The notes: generated by a model from the sequence alone, not told the origin. A DNA stretch of 64,000 nt from Sinonovacula constricta (GCA_007844125.1 CM017564.1:11493326-11557325); one strand, 5' to 3'. Shown: positions 12,835 through 26,176, numbered from the stretch's first letter. Numbers and translations are program-made.

Positions 12835-13649
12835 CTCATTGAGCAGCCACATGAATTTTGTTTTATAATGTACATATATATTAAGACAATTTTACTTCTT
12901 GTTGACATTGTCCGTTGGTCTTTACAGTGACTGACTAAAGCGCTTCCATGTACAACTGGGAGATGATAAATACGGTAATTAGGATTAGTGAGGAACGTTT
13001 GTAAATATACTTTTATGATGTTTTTGGTATCTTATTTTCTGTTTCTCATCGCATTATTCAAAAGTTTATTAATACAGTTATTCCGGAAACAATAACAAAG
13101 TATTAGTATTGATTACTTAATTGATTTGCAAAGCTTTATTCATGCATCGCTGCGAAATGCTGAAAAGACAAAGATAAAGAAGACGAATATGAAGAAGACC
13201 CAGACGTAGAACAATGGAGATAATGAAGACAATAAGTAGACCTAGGATATAATGATAATGATGATGATGATAAATGATGATGATATATAAATGCATCATC
13301 ATTCACAGATATCTGTTTATTAAAAACCTGTTACTGCTTAAGTCATTAAAGTTCCATCCTAAGACTTGTTTTTGTTGATTAATAGGTGTCAAATATTTAA
13401 ATGACTCAAATTAAATAGACATATCCGAATATAAAAAAAACTGCCACTGTTTTTATCAATAGTCGGTAATCATCGTTTTACACAATTTAAAATTTTATAA
13501 AAAAAATAGTTGTGTGTTTAAAACGTTCGTGATTCAACGAGATTCAAAACGTGCTGTATTTCGTAAGTAGTTATTATTAAGCAGACTTACTTTGAAACAA
13601 CATCATTGTAAAACACAGAAGCATTCAATCTAAGCGGCAAAAACGGGCC
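12835..13649. other. 3' flank of copy A, conserved after all four genes
   Basis: No coding frame. The phrase TTGACATTGWCCGTTGGTCT near 12,901 recurs at 20,046 and 50,318, with a diverged form near 32,893. A purine-rich AAAGAAGAC stretch near 13,160-13,210 also recurs. A short ATG/GAT array lies at 13,250-13,285 and is the reverse complement of the upstream CAT array. The transcript end is not evident. Confidence 0.65.
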
Positions 13650-14373
13650 TTAAAGGTGGTATTCGATAGTTTGGGCCAAGACATTTTTTCTCAAATGACA
13701 AAATAAGTCATTGTTACCCGGAAAGTTCTTGCAAAAAGCTGCTCATTGATACCCTAGATCAGTGTGAAAAGTGAAACATAATTCCTATTTCTCATTGCAA
13801 ACAGTTATTTCCTATCTAAGCCACGCTGCAGATGGCTGTTTAAACTATGAAAACCACGTGACAACTCACTTTTGAGTTTACTTTATATAGGCAACCGTGT
13901 AATCCGCCCTGACGTCGGTATCTATATTTAGCAGAGATCACTATCGTGCTTATTTATAGATTTGGTATGAGTTATACAAAAGTATGAGTTTATGCTGAAT
14001 GCTCTATTTCTCGGAGGCAGTGCTTAGGTATTAATACATAATTTTGATAAAGGCAAACTTCCGGATATCGACTTTAAGCCCCATTTTCTGGGCAGCATAT
14101 TACCCACAAAGTTTCGAAACTCTCATTATTTTTAAGATATATTCATTCCGAGTGTGTGTTTGACGCTTATCACATCCCGAAACCAAAACGGCACAATAAG
14201 AAAAACAAAAAAACAAAAAAACAACAAGATCAAACACACAAACGAACAAACAAGCAACAACACAAAAAATACAAAAACAATAAAAGAACAAACAACAACA
14301 AACAACAACAAAACAGGGTCTAACTTTTGTTACTAATCTTTAATATAGGCAAACTATCGGATTCCACATTCAA
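13650..14373 (+). mobile_element. MITE-like element in the 3' flank of copy A
   Basis: The left end is TTAA followed by AGGTGGTATTCGATAGTTTG. The right end, GGCAAACTATCGGATTCCACAT, is its imperfect inverse and is followed by TCAA. The core near 13,850-13,975 (CCACGTGAC, CCTGACGTCGG, TATCGTGCTTA) matches the cores of the other family members. The interior holds a CAACAAACA-rich stretch near 14,190-14,320. There is no transposase frame, so it would be non-autonomous. Confidence 0.55.
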
Positions 14374-14593
14374 TACATTTTATTTCCGCTGAACAAAACA
14401 TATGATCTGCATATCCATCTGATAATGTCTTAAGCTTCAATCGTAATTTATGGATTCAATTTTAAATATTTGTTTTATGACAATACATTCATAAGTTATA
14501 GCTTTCTTCATTTTATTTTATGTTCTTATCAGAACAAATTCAAAGACAGGCATAAGTGTCTAATAATACATAAATACAACAAACAAAACTAAA

Positions 14594-15285
14594 CCCCATA
14601 GCTGCCCAGTAGTAATGATAGAAAGATACTGTTACCATGTCAACTGAACTCCCTAACAGCTCAGTAGTTATGATAGATAGATAATGTTACCATGTCAACT
14701 GAACACCCTAGCTGTCCAGTAGTTATGATAGAAAGATACTGTTACCCTGTCAACTGAACCCCGTAGTTGCTCATTAGTTATGACAGAAAGATAATGGTAC
14801 CATGTCAACTGAACCTCGTAGTAGCTCAGTAGTTATGATAGAAAGATAATATTACCATGTCAACTGAACCCCAATGTAGCTCAGTAGTTATGATAGAAAG
14901 ATAATATTACCATGTCAACTGAACCCCGTAGTAGCTCAGTAGTTATGAAAGAAAGATAATGTTACCATGTCAACTGAACTCCGTAGTAGCTCAGTAGTTA
15001 TGATAGAAATATACTGTTATCATGTCAACTGAACCCCATTGTAGCTCAGTAGATATGATAGAAAGATGATGTTACCATGTCAACTGAACACCGTAGTAGC
15101 TCAGTAGTTATGATAGAAAAGTACTGTCACTGTGTCAACGGAACACCCTAGCTGCCCTGGAGTTATGATAGGAAAGTACTGTCACTGTGTCAACTAAACA
15201 CCAAAGCTGCTCAGTAGTTATGATAGAAAGGTACAGTTACTATGTGAGCTAAACACCATAGCTGCTCATAGCTGCTCAATATTTA
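14594..15285 (+). repeat. 55-bp minisatellite, unit 1 array
   Basis: About twelve to thirteen copies of a 55-bp monomer with the landmarks AGCTCAGTAGTTATGATAG, AAAGATAATGTTACCATG and TCAACTGAACCCC. The same monomer forms arrays at 24,316-24,950 and 36,694-41,790. The sequence just after the array (ACATGTCGATGTAAC, then CTTAAATACCAC) is conserved after all three arrays. Confidence 0.95.
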
Positions 15286-16273
15286 TGACATGTCGATGTA
15301 ACAAATTTCTTAAATACCACTTTTTAACGACTAGGTTCTTTTTTCATTGATTCCTTTGACGTTATTTGTGACGTCATAAAATATATATATGATTTATAGC
15401 TGTTAATGTTCGATTGCAATTATTTCACCTCTACACCCGAGACAATATACAAATGAGCCTCACCATGCAGGTGCCGGTCTAGCTTCCGGGCTATAGGCGG
15501 GTCGGGGTGGGATGGATCGAGATAATCAGAGGAGGGCCCGAACACTCCCCTAAATTGTCAAAAAATAACTTCAGGGAAGTAGCGCTTGTATTTATTTATT
15601 GTAAACAGACTTGTCCAGATACCACCGAGGAGTTTCGAAAGTCGCAAGAACTATAAAAACAACCCACTCCAAAATTTCTCACACATTCCATCAAGGACCC
15701 CGCTCTTTAGCGCGGATGTCAATGAATATGGATTATCTTGTCGACGAGAATACAGTTTAGACTTATGAAAAAAACTTCTAGCAGTTTCTGAAATGCAGGA
15801 AATGGCTATTTTTGGTTGTTACATTTCAAAAGTTGTCCAGGGAGCATGCACGCAGAACCCCTAGCACCGCTAGCTTGTACTCCATCCACCCATATGAAAG
15901 AAAGAACACAAATCCTCCCATTCTATCACTCTCAACGACGTCACTCAGACTGGCTGAAAATATAATTATATTATTATTACAGAAAAGGAAAAAGAATTTG
16001 TTTTACGATAAACATATTTATTCTCACGTAAAACCAAACGGACGCTTGGAATACTGCACATAGTATTCTTAATGAATGAACTGAATCATTTAATTAACTT
16101 CAAAATCTTCCCTGTAATCTATTTTTTCCTTAATTTATAAATACCTAAGTATGTACAATTCTTATACATATATTTGTATATAGAAACCATATACACTTTA
16201 TGTTTTGTCAATGTTATCGCTGTTGAGTCCCATGTGTAGTTTCATCTCCGCTACTAGCATTTAATACTGCATG

Positions 16274-17029
16274 GGTTATAAACTATATCGAAACTAAATA
16301 CAGTATGACTATACTCACGTCCTTGTTCGCGTAAATTTGAATGGCGGAACCAATTGAAACACCTCGGCCATTTCCCTAAATGGACTACTTTTGAGACAGA
16401 CGTCAAAACCAAGATGGCAGCTCGGGTGACAGCTCATTACAGTACGGTGCCTGTAAAACTTCAATTTGAGGCGGCTTCATATTTAAATCTTTCAATTTTA
16501 ATTTACCTAGCGCAGCGAACACGCAGCTGTCAAACGATGTCATTGTTTATGTTTTGTGCGAATCACATTTTAGGCCTATACTTCTTCCGACATCCGGCGA
16601 ACAAAACGACCTTGATATCAGTATCATTCAGTATCATTGCATCAGATACATCCGGGATGATTGTCCCGTGGACGGAATTACCCGAAGAGTTCCGATTGTG
16701 GCGGAATATGCCGTTTAAACCCGAGGAAAAATCGGGACTTGTTTAAATAAAAACAACGAAGTTTAACGAAATATACTTTAAGAGTTACGGAACCAGACAA
16801 TGTGTTATCGTTTCGCTGTAAGCGCTTGATATTTAACACACGCTCTTGTGTTGTACACATAAGATATATTTGTGGATAAGCTGTTTGATAAGTGTTCTAA
16901 TGCAGTCTTAAGGGTAGTTCTCTGGACAAAGAAGAGAGATTAGGACGGAAATCGTATTCTAGCTGGAGTCAGTGAAAATGTGACGATAGACCCGTAGGAA
17001 TTATAATGGACAATTAGAACAGACAACTG
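16274..17029 (+). promoter_or_regulatory. Promoter-like motif and putative first exon of copy B, with a 349-bp insertion
   Basis: GGTTATAAACTATATCGAAA at 16,274 and a donor CTG|GTGAGAA (GT at 17,030-17,031) bracket the module. Without the 349-bp element at 16,350-16,698 the interval would be about 400 bp, as in units 1 and 3. The acceptor ATGTTTCAG ends at 18,132, giving a 1,103-bp candidate intron that is full of CAT and CTT repeats. Confidence 0.5.
16350..16698 (+). mobile_element. 349-bp element with 8-bp target duplication
   Basis: TGGCGGAA occurs at 16,342-16,349 and again at 16,699-16,706, directly flanking the insert. Unit 5 has the uninterrupted site (AATGGCGGAGCATGCCG near 54,262) and unit 1 a variant of it (near 3,531), so the empty site is visible. 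The ends (CCAATTGAAACACC and GAGTTCCGATTG) are only weakly inverse. An 8-bp duplication is typical of hAT and P-type elements, so a hAT-related non-autonomous element is a reasonable guess. An open frame of about 130 codons covers it but matches no family I know. A rearranged relative lies in opposite orientation at 27,665-27,850. Confidence 0.7.
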
Positions 17030-17148
17030 GTGAGAAAATCAATGTTTTATTATTTGATTTGTTTAAACAATAACTTTTTGCAAATGTTCAAAGCATAAAT
17101 ACTTAATACCTACAAAGAAAGGAAACATTTTTTGCTCGAAATCAAGGA

Positions 17149-17214
17149 AACATCATCATCATTATCATAATCATCATCGTCGTCGTCGTCGTCGTCATCG
17201 TCATCATCATCATC

Positions 17215-17247
<33 letters not shown>

Positions 17248-17308
17248 GTCGTCGTCGTCGTCATTGTCGTCATCGTCGTCGTCATCATCATCATCATCAC
17301 CATCATCA
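17149..17308 (+). repeat. CAT/CGT trinucleotide array, copy B intron
   Basis: Long run of CAT, CGT and CTT triplets. On the minus strand it reads as poly-Asp, which is a microsatellite artefact. The equivalent in unit 4 (47,298-47,553) is expanded. Confidence 0.95.
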
Positions 17309-17584
17309 GGACTTATTTCCGAATAAATAATCAAATTTTCCTTCTGGTTAACACGTTTAATGGTAATGTATAAGTATTAATGTAGATTTTAAGAAAATAG
17401 GCCTTTTGATTTGCACAAAATAAATCTGATATTATAGACGTCATTATAATCATCATAATCATTGTTATAGAAAACACAAAGAACGTTAATATTATCGTCA
17501 GCATTATCAACAGAACAGCAACATCAGCGGCAGATCCTGCAGCAATAGGATCTTATTCCTTACAACCCACCTGCTCCTGCTCCT

Positions 17585-18020
17585 CCTCCTCATCATCAGT
17601 ACGATCACCATCATCATTTTCATTATCACTATCATTATAATTGTCATTGTTTTTATCACCACTATCATTTTCATCACCATCGTCATCACGATTATAATTA
17701 TCATTAACATCAACAGCAGAAGGCATCGCAACATTCCTAAATGATCATATACTAAGCGATAACGACATAACAATTAACATTATCGTCATGATCACCATCA
17801 TCATCAGCAGCAGCATCATCAGCATCATCATCAACATCATCGTCATTATCGATAACTGCATCTAATTTTTTTAACGTCCTCGGCAGCAGCACATATTGTT
17901 ATAACCATTTATATTATAATAACTACTACTACTACTTCTATTATTACTCTTCTTCTTCTTCTTCTTCTTCTTCTTATTAACAACAACATTATCATCAACA
18001 GCAACAACAGTATCATCATT
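17585..18020 (+). repeat. Mixed CAT, CTA and CTT repeats, copy B intron
   Basis: Scattered CAT tracts at 17,585-17,860 and a CTA/CTT tract at 17,922-17,978, matching 47,815-48,085 and 48,155-48,245 in unit 4. There is no coding content. Confidence 0.85.
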
Positions 18021-18137
18021 CTCCTATGCGTCAAGCTTTTACAGAATTGATTGTTTCTCAGAAAATAATTATCATACATATCATTATCAACAGCATTATT
18101 TAAATAAAATTTGTATAAATGTTATGTTTCAGTCATA

Positions 18138-19885
18138 ATTGATGAAGTATCCGGACGTGGGGCTTCTTCATCTGGCACACAGTCAGAGCCCCATGGTCAC
18201 ATCAACTGTGACGAGTGTGCTGAATCGGGATACATCGTTACTGCTTCTGTTTTTTGTGAGAATTGTACAGACTTTCTTTGCACATCATGCATAGGCCAAC
18301 ACAAGAAAGCGAGATCGTCAAAAATCACGAAATTCTTGAGGATAAAGATATGCCAACGATTAAGCCAAATACATCCGATGTGGAGAAATGCACCATGCAA
18401 CCCGGGAGGCCGATTGAGGCTTATTGTCCTGATGATGACACATTTGGATGTTCGCTGTGTTTCACGGTCGGCCACAGATCCTGCCAGAATGTTGCTCTAT
18501 TGTCTGCTTTGTCACGTGGTGTAGAAACAAGCAAAGAGTTTCTTGATGTCCAAAATGCAGCTGACAGATACAAGAAATTAGAGGAGGAATACAAGCAGGT
18601 CATCACGAAATATTTGTCAAAGAACGAAGAATGGCACAGTAAAACCTTGGAGAGATTTCAACAATTCCGATCAGAGGTCCTTAACATCGTAGAAGTAATC
18701 GGCATTAAAGTACACGGGGAGGCAGACGCATTGAAGGAGGAAAATGAAAGCCAGTTGAATAAACTAGCACATCGAATTGCAACATGCACCGAAAAAAATA
18801 AACAATATGTGGTAAATATGGACGACAAGAAAGATCGCAAGGAAAAGGAACAATTATTCATTGATTTAAAGAAAAGTGGCAGGCTTGTAATTGACTATGT
18901 TTATCAATTGGAAAAAAATTCCAAGGATATTGCCATTAGGAAATTTGAATTTGAATTTGATCCTACCATTAAAGACGTATTAATCAAGAGCAACAAAATA
19001 AATGTTGAAACACCAACATTTCTTTCTCAGCATCATAAAGAACAAGGAGAGGATCGGAAGACCAATGACCCCAAGGAGCTAGTATTTACCACTACATGCA
19101 AGTCAACATCTCTGGTGAATATCAAATCTAAGGATGATCATTCTACATGCTGGGTCACTAGTATAATGGAACGTTCAGAAACAAAACTAATCTTAGCCGA
19201 TTTTAATAACAAATGCATTAAATTGTTTGACATGACCAGTAACTCCATCACACAGAGACGGGCCCTTCCAACACTTCCCTGGGATATCACTAAAGTTCCC
19301 GGGTATCGTGTGGCTGTTTCATTTCCAAACGCTAAACACATCCAATTCTTCAAAGCTGACCAGATCCTGGAACCTTGTGGAAGTATTGACGTGAATTTTT
19401 CATGCCGTGGTCTACACTGTACTGGAGACAGGCTAGTCGTATCCAGTCCACCAAAGGTTCTGATACTTTGTATGACGGGCACGGTTCTCCAGACTGTTCA
19501 GTATGATCGATCAGGGATAGAGTTATTCCGGTGTCCATGGCACTTGACACTCAGTAATGACAACAAGCTGATCTATATAAGTGATTATAGCAACCATAAG
19601 CTCACATGTATGACTACTACCGGCGTGGTCCAGTGGGTTTACCTTGAAGAGCAGTTGCAGTATCCACGTGGCGTGACTACCGGAGAGGACGGGTCTATCT
19701 ACATTTGTAGCTGGGGCAACCACACCATCAACGTGGTGTCCAGTGAAGGTGCAAGACTCGCCATCATACAATGTCGCCAGTCTGGTGGCAGGTGTCCTAG
19801 TGCTGTATGTTACACAAGCAATAACCGGACACTGTATGTGTCGGATGAAAATGATCCACATCTCAATAGACTTAGCATGCAATAG
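18138..19885 (+). pseudogene. Copy B: double-B-box/coiled-coil/beta-propeller gene, start lost and frameshifted
   Basis: At the position where the other copies have ATG six bases after the acceptor, this copy reads ATT (18,138-18,140). A one-base deletion in the A run at 18,321-18,324, relative to copies C and D, shifts the frame after Ser61. From there to the TAG at 19,883-19,885 the frame is open and matches copy D closely, with second B-box, coiled coil, linker and propeller all intact. The first usable in-frame ATG is at 18,350 and would give 511 residues without the first B-box. The upstream ATG at 18,111 lies inside the candidate intron. Two independent lesions make a pseudogene the likeliest reading. 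A shortened functional protein is possible but less likely. Confidence 0.8.
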
Positions 19886-22800
19886 CTTTTTAGCAGCCTT
19901 GGTCGCAAGTTTATACAGCTTTTTACAATTGTACTTTGTTGGAATAGAGAACAACACATTGCAAGAATTTTGTGAATATATATAAAACATATATTCTATT
20001 GTGTTCCTTGTTTGCAGAAGAAACATAAGCACTATATACTGCTTGTTGACATTGACCGTTGGTCTTTACAGTGACTGAAGTGCTTTCAAGTTCAACTATT
20101 AGACAATACTTAACGACAGTTATGATTAGTGAATAACGTGTGTAAATATAATTTATGCTGATTATTTTATGTACATGATACCGTTGTTTGCTGCATTAAT
20201 CATAAATTTATAAATGCAATTATTTGTGTGCCTTCCAGGATAAAATAGTTAGTATAGATTATTAAGTGTTAGGCACGGGTTTGCTTTTAAGCCGCTGCGA
20301 AATGCTAAGAAGAAGGCAAAGAAGATAAAGAAGGCGTATATGATGAAGAAACAGGATAATAATATTGAAGGTCATGAAGAAAATAAGAAGCCCTAGGATA
20401 TGATGATGATCATGATGATGATAATGATGATGATGACGACGATGATGATGATGATGACGACGACGAAGATGATGATGACGATGATGATGATCATCAATAG
20501 ATATCTTTATTCAAAAGTGTCTCGTACTACTCATTAAAGATTCATACTAAGACAAGTTGCTGTTTGTCACAAAGTGTCACTATTTGACTCATTCAAAATT
20601 AAACAGATACCCGCTTATTAAAAAGTGTCCGTGTTTTTATCACTAGTCACAATGCATCGCCTAACACAATGCGTAAAAGTTTATACAGCAAATTAGTTGT
20701 TGATTCAATGAGATTCGAAACGTGCTTCATCTTTTAAATTACTAATTCTAAGCAAACAGCAGTAGTGTAAAACACAGGACCATGCAATGTAAGCAGCCAA
20801 AACTGGCCTTAATCCCGTGTTCTGATCAGCTTATTTCATATAAAATGTTTTAAAATTCTCAACATTTATAGGATATATCATATCCATTTCCCATGTGTGG
20901 TTGAAGCTTATCAAATACTTTAGGATGAGCTCAGACTCGAGGTCAAACATTTTAAACCACGGATCTTGTTCTTATTTAGACACGGAAGTTGGCAACGACA
21001 GCACAGTATTACCAAGGGAGGACACTGCAACCGGAATACAATATAATGCGCATCATCTTCTGTCGTTTCCTTTTTTTTTCAGAGAGTAAAAAAGCCGAAT
21101 GTAAAAAATTGTGGACTCTGTTTGGGCCAAAATTACATTTCTGTTTTACAGAAAGTATGCAATGCTAGCCAGTTATACCGGATAACAGAATACGAATATG
21201 CTAAGACAAAAATCATAAAATGGGGAGATAATGTTGTGTTACTTACCTAAAAGTAAAGCGTAAGTAACCTTTTTCTTAGTTAAGACTTTTAAAAGAGTCA
21301 ACATTAAGTACGAATCATGCTGTACTTTCTTCTGACAGAATAATTGACCGTACCTTGCCAAACCAAAATGATAACTCTCAGAATCAGAATAAGCCTCCAT
21401 TGAAAAATTTGAGGAAGGTCCGATGTATTTAATTAAAACCACACTATTTAATAAACAATCGTATTCTGTTATAATTGAGAAAACTATCAATTTATATATA
21501 AAAACAACAACCCCCAAACAAACAAAACAACAAAAACAACAAACAAACAACAATAATACATTCGTGACTGCGATGTAAGAAATTGGTATTTATGTGTAAG
21601 ATGTAGTACTCGGTCATCATTATGATTCTTTATACCATATCTATATCAATTCATGTTGCCATGGGAAAATACGCGTTCATCGTTTGCATGATATTTCATT
21701 GATCAGTATGTATTTGCGTTGTTATGTATGCGTAAAAGTTTGTCTGCGTGTGTGTGCGTGTGTTTATGCGTGTACGTGAGTATATAAGTGTGTGTTAAAT
21801 GTGGTTTCAGACAGTTTTCCTGTATCAAACACATATTTACAATAATAAACTCCGATTTGGCAAACTTGCGGAATTTGTACAGATCTCACATAGTCTCTAA
21901 CAAATTTTAACTCTACCTCAAATTTCACAAAAATCGTGTAAAAATAAAGCTCTTTATCTTTACTATTTACGAGTATATAAATAAGCATAATGCGATTTTC
22001 TGCTAAAAATATATACAGACGTCAGAATTACCCGGATAATGATTTAACGTGATACATCACAAAAGTAAATGGTCATGTGTGTTTTTTCTAGTTTAAAATT
22101 AGCTAACGGTCCAGCGCGGCTCAGATAGGCAGTAACTATTAGTAATGATGAGTAACGTGTTATGCTTTACTTTTCAGATAGATGTAGATGATACCATTTC
22201 GCGGGGATTGTTTCTGATAACAATAATGTATATGATAATTTAAAAAAAAAGTAGGCACTAATTGCCGCATACCACATTTAAGTTGTCTATCCCTTTTGTA
22301 TGCACGTTCACACGAGTATTAAAACTTAATGAACAATTATGTTTTAATTATGCACTCAGGATTTTTTTAATTAAATATACAAACATGTAAATTACTGATC
22401 AAAGAAACAAAAAGTATATGTACTTATAAAAACAAAAATAATAGTTATCAAACAATTGTCTATCAATGTTATTCTAATTTGTTTACTGTATTGCAACCAA
22501 ACATCCGGTAATGCGCAGTACCTATATATGACTGACTGGCATATACACAAACTAATAAGACCATTAGGGTAACATCGTTGGATTTACTGATATAAATCAC
22601 TGATCAAAGTACAAAAACGTATATTTACTTAAAAATTCACCGTTCTCGCTAACTGACCATCAATTTTATTATAATTCTTTGTTTACCGTACTTCAACCAG
22701 ACGGTTAATAACTGTCGCCAGTCAGGGTGGTGATTATGTTTGATGTATAAACGTGACGTATACTATCACAGCATGCTCAGTTCGGAGATATGCTTGGTAC

Positions 22801-24315
22801 TCGAGGTTAAAACAGTTAACATTTATTAAAAAGCGCCGCAACACTTTTGATTCCATCAGTCTAAACACAAGACGACACATTTTGCTCACATATAACCTAT
22901 AAATCAGAGCTTATATTTCGGTCCATTAATTATTGCGGTTAAAAAAATCTTTGCATTTTTATAATAAAACTTATCTGTCTCCTGTTTGGGGTGTTTGCGC
23001 ATAATTTCTGCAGAAAATCATACTTTCGTCTAACAGCTTTTTTTAACTTTAAAAGATGAAAAACAAGTTTTTAAAAGTATCTCAATCTTAAAACTGTTTA
23101 ACCGTTAAAACAATCAAAAATTGTTTCTTTTACTATTTATAAATATCCACTATTGGGGTGTCTGCTAAAAGAGACAGCGACATCAGAGCGGATGACTTGA
23201 ATGATGATATACGAAATCTCAAATATAAGTGGTCACGTGATTTTCTTAGTTTAAAAGCTAACTTTGCAACATGGCTTAGATAGGATATACATGTTTGGAT
23301 GACGAATGTGGCGTTATGTTTCACTTTTAACATGGATGCTTAACATCAATAAACAGCATTTCGCGGTATCAATTTATGTAACAATCAATGATTTGGTTGC
23401 TTGAGGAAATAAAACTTTTCCAAATTGTCGGATACCACCTTTAATGTGATTGTATATTATTTAGATTACGGTTATGCATTTGAACGAGTGCGATGATACG
23501 CTTGTTTATGCAGCAATAAAAGCAATATTTTGTCACTTAATAGTGTAGATGCACAACATCGCGGTAAGTCAGCCTTAACAAGTAAAAGTATCCGGTTCTA
23601 CATAGATGGGAAAATTGGACACACCACTCGAAATTTCCATATGAGTCAAGCTGCACAGTTAGATATATTTACCACAAGAAAGCCACGTGATCACTTACTT
23701 CCGAGAGCCATCATTATCCGGATAAACGTCTCTGACGTCTTTATCTATATTTTACAGTGCTATCTAAAGATGACCATTTAGAGCGATATTCATGATTTGC
23801 ACTGCCCCAAATTCCCCAGACCAAACAGCAACAACAACACAACAACAAAAAGTTTGAACAACAAAACATTTAAAAAAGTAATACAAAAAATAATAAAAAA
23901 AATCAAACAACAACAGCAACACACACAAAAACACAACAAAATTAACAAACGAAAGATCAAATAACAACAAAACAAATCAACAACACAGGGGCAAAGTTTT
24001 GTTACTTGTATTTGACATAGTCAAACTTTCAGATACCACCTTAAATATATTTTAGTATACTTCTGCTGAACAAAAAATACATATAATCTGCATATCGATC
24101 AGATAAAGTCTTAAGATTAAAATTTTAACAACACATTTGTAATGATTCAGTTTTAATTATTTGTATTATAACTGCTCGGTGGCTAATTATGCTTTCTAAA
24201 TCTTAATTAGATCAGTCTCTTCTCAAATTTAAAGACAAACATAAGTTACTGAAAAAAAAAATAAATAAAATAAGCTTGAAGATTATATAAATTAGCCATT
24301 TGGCTTAGAAAAAAC
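19886..24315. other. 3' flank of copy B
   Basis: No gene is visible. The flank matches about 50,160-53,280 after copy D and 32,660-36,690 after copy C. An ATG/GAT trinucleotide array lies at 20,399-20,492. Cores of the MITE-like family occur near 22,010-22,160 (inverted), 23,185-23,290 (inverted) and 23,680-23,750 (direct). The recurring end sequence GGATACCACCTTTAA is at about 23,422-23,440. A CAACAACAAA-rich stretch spans 23,825-23,975. Confidence 0.6.
20399..20492 (+). repeat. ATG/GAC trinucleotide array downstream of copy B
   Basis: Run of GATGATGAT and GACGACGAT triplets, reverse complementary to the CAT arrays in the upstream intron of the same unit. Confidence 0.95.
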
Positions 24316-24950
24316 ACACCATAAGCTCCCGAGCTATTCAGTAGTTATGATAGAAAGGTGTTGTTGTTAAGTGAACACCATAGCTGCTCAGTAGTTATGA
24401 TAGAAAGGAATTGTCACTCTGTCAACTGAACACCATAGCTGCTCAGGAGTTATAACAGAACAGTACTGTCACTATGTCAACTGAACACCATAGCTGCTCA
24501 GTAGTTATATCAGAAAGGTCTTGTTACCATGCCAGCTGAACACCATAGCTGCTCAATAGTTATTACATGACAGTACTGTCACTATGTCAACTGAACACCA
24601 TAGCTGCTCAGTAGTTATAACAGAAAGGTGTTGTTACCATGCCAGCTGAACACCATAGCTGCTCAGTAGTTATTACATAACAGTGCTGTCACTATGTCAA
24701 CTGAACACCATAGTTGCTCAGGAGTTATAACAAAAAGGTACTGTCATTTTGTCAACTGAACACCATAGCTGCTAGTTATAACAGAACAGTGCCGTCACTA
24801 TGTCAACTGAACACCATAGCTGCTCAGTAGTTATAACGGAAAGGTGTTATTACCATGTCAACTGAACACCATAGCTGCTCAGTAGTTATAACAGAATGGT
24901 GTTATTACCATGTCAACTGAACACAATAGCTGTTCAGAAGCTATGACATG
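24316..24950 (+). repeat. 55-bp minisatellite, unit 2 array
   Basis: About eleven to twelve monomers with the landmarks CATAGCTGCTCAGTAGTTAT, AACAGAAAGGTGTTG and TCAACTGAACAC. Two monomer types alternate (GTACTGTCACTATG and GTGTTGTTACCATG), which suggests a two-monomer higher-order unit. The conserved post-array sequence follows. Confidence 0.93.
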
Positions 24951-26176
24951 TTGATGTAACTCATTTCTTAAGTACCACCTGCTTCTTTCTTAACGATCAG
25001 CTTTTTTTTACATTGACTATTTAACGTTATTCCTGATGCCATAAAAGAGATTCTTTACTGTTAATATTCTATTACAATTCTTTCACCAATACATTCTAGA
25101 CGATATGTAAATGAGCTTCACTATCCACGTGCGAGTCTAGCGGCTGGGCGAGGGTAGTTGATGGGTTAGTCAGGGAAGGTCGGGGCACCCTTTTATGTTT
25201 TCAAAAAAGACAGAAAAATGGAGCTAGTAGTATTTATTGTCCCATATGTGTACAGTGCTACAGAGAGGACGAGCTAGCAAGTATTTAAACTTAACATAGA
25301 TTGAAATAGCTCATTGAAAATAAACGTTTTGTGCAAAAAATGGGCATTGAACATCGTACTTTAGGCCTATATATTAACTATTTCAAATTCCCGATACCAC
25401 GCATTCTACATTTAGCAAAGGGACACATGGGACTTTTTCAGTCAAGCCCCTTGCGTAAATCATACTCATACAGAACGGTAATAGTATATAGATATACAGA
25501 CAAAATCAATAAACATGTTTTAAAAGTAGAGACCACTCAAAACATCTACGAAACATGCTTGTCCGGATGCCATCAAGGAGTTTCGAAAGTCGTGGTAATT
25601 GCAGCAGCCCACTCCAAAATTTATCACACATACCATCAAGGGCGTCGCGGACGCCAGTAAATATGGATAATCTTTGTCGCCGAGAAAACAAATTGTTTGG
25701 ACTCATGAAGAAAGTTGCTGAAATGAAGGAAATGGCTATTTTTGGCTGCTACATTTCTAAAGTTGACTGGAGAGCATGCACGCAGACCCCTTAGAACGGC
25801 TAGCTGCTGCTCGTTTAATGATCCTATAAACACAACATGAATTCCCTTCTATCATTCACAACGACGTCGCTCAGCCTGGATTATAAAATTATAATACTCC
25901 GATAATGGAAAACGAAAAAATAATTTGTTTTACGTTAAATATATTTATCTTCATGTACAACAAAACGACCACTTGAAATTCTGTGCATTTAAAATTTAGA
26001 GAAGGAACTGTATCAATAATTAACTTCAAAATGTACATGGTAATCTTTTTCCCTTTATTTATAACTACCTTGGTATGTACAATACTTCTGTTTATACACT
26101 TTGTGTATTGTTTATTTAATCGCAGTTGAGATCTATGTTTACTCTGATCTTCATTGCTAGCACCTAATTCTGCGCG

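Larger units (their letters stand above)
2742..15290 (+). repeat. Array unit 1 (carries gene copy A)
   Basis: This is the first tandem unit. It contains an orphan 5' module (2,742-4,840), a filler (4,840-8,290), a second 5' module joined to gene copy A (8,290-11,089), the gene (11,090-12,834), a 3' flank and a 55-bp minisatellite (14,594-15,285). Reading the units side by side shows matching landmarks in the same order in units 3 and 5: the segment with GAGGAGTT and CGAAAGTCG near 2,840, the motif GGYTATAAACTATATCGAAA, the GTGAGAA donor and CAT arrays. The limits are approximate because no alignment was run. Confidence 0.8.
15590..24960 (+). repeat. Array unit 2 (carries gene copy B)
   Basis: Second tandem unit. 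It has one 5' module (15,590-18,137), gene copy B (18,138-19,885), a 3' flank of about 4.4 kb and a 55-bp minisatellite. It is closest to unit 4: both carry the 349-bp element, the same CAT and CTT arrays in the intron and the same gene subtype. Confidence 0.8.

Noticed and set aside
16354..16746. 130-codon frame covering the 349-bp element
   Set aside because: The unit 4 copy is cut by another insertion, the inverted relative lacks the middle, and no protein family is recognisable. It is better explained as transposable element sequence.
17110..17334. Minus-strand frame rich in Asp (also 47,210-47,578)
   Set aside because: It is the translation of CAT/CGT trinucleotide repeats, with no domain content, and the repeat length differs between units.
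18111..18140. ATG at 18,111, and the matching ATG 27 bases before the true start in copies C and D, as start codons
   Set aside because: They lie before the candidate splice acceptor TTTCAG and would be removed with the intron. In C and D the ATG just after the acceptor is conserved.
19523..20032. Long antisense frames opposite the gene copies (for example 169, 146 and 145 codons)
   Set aside because: They are shadows of the conserved coding exon and run into the 3' flank without splice or start support.
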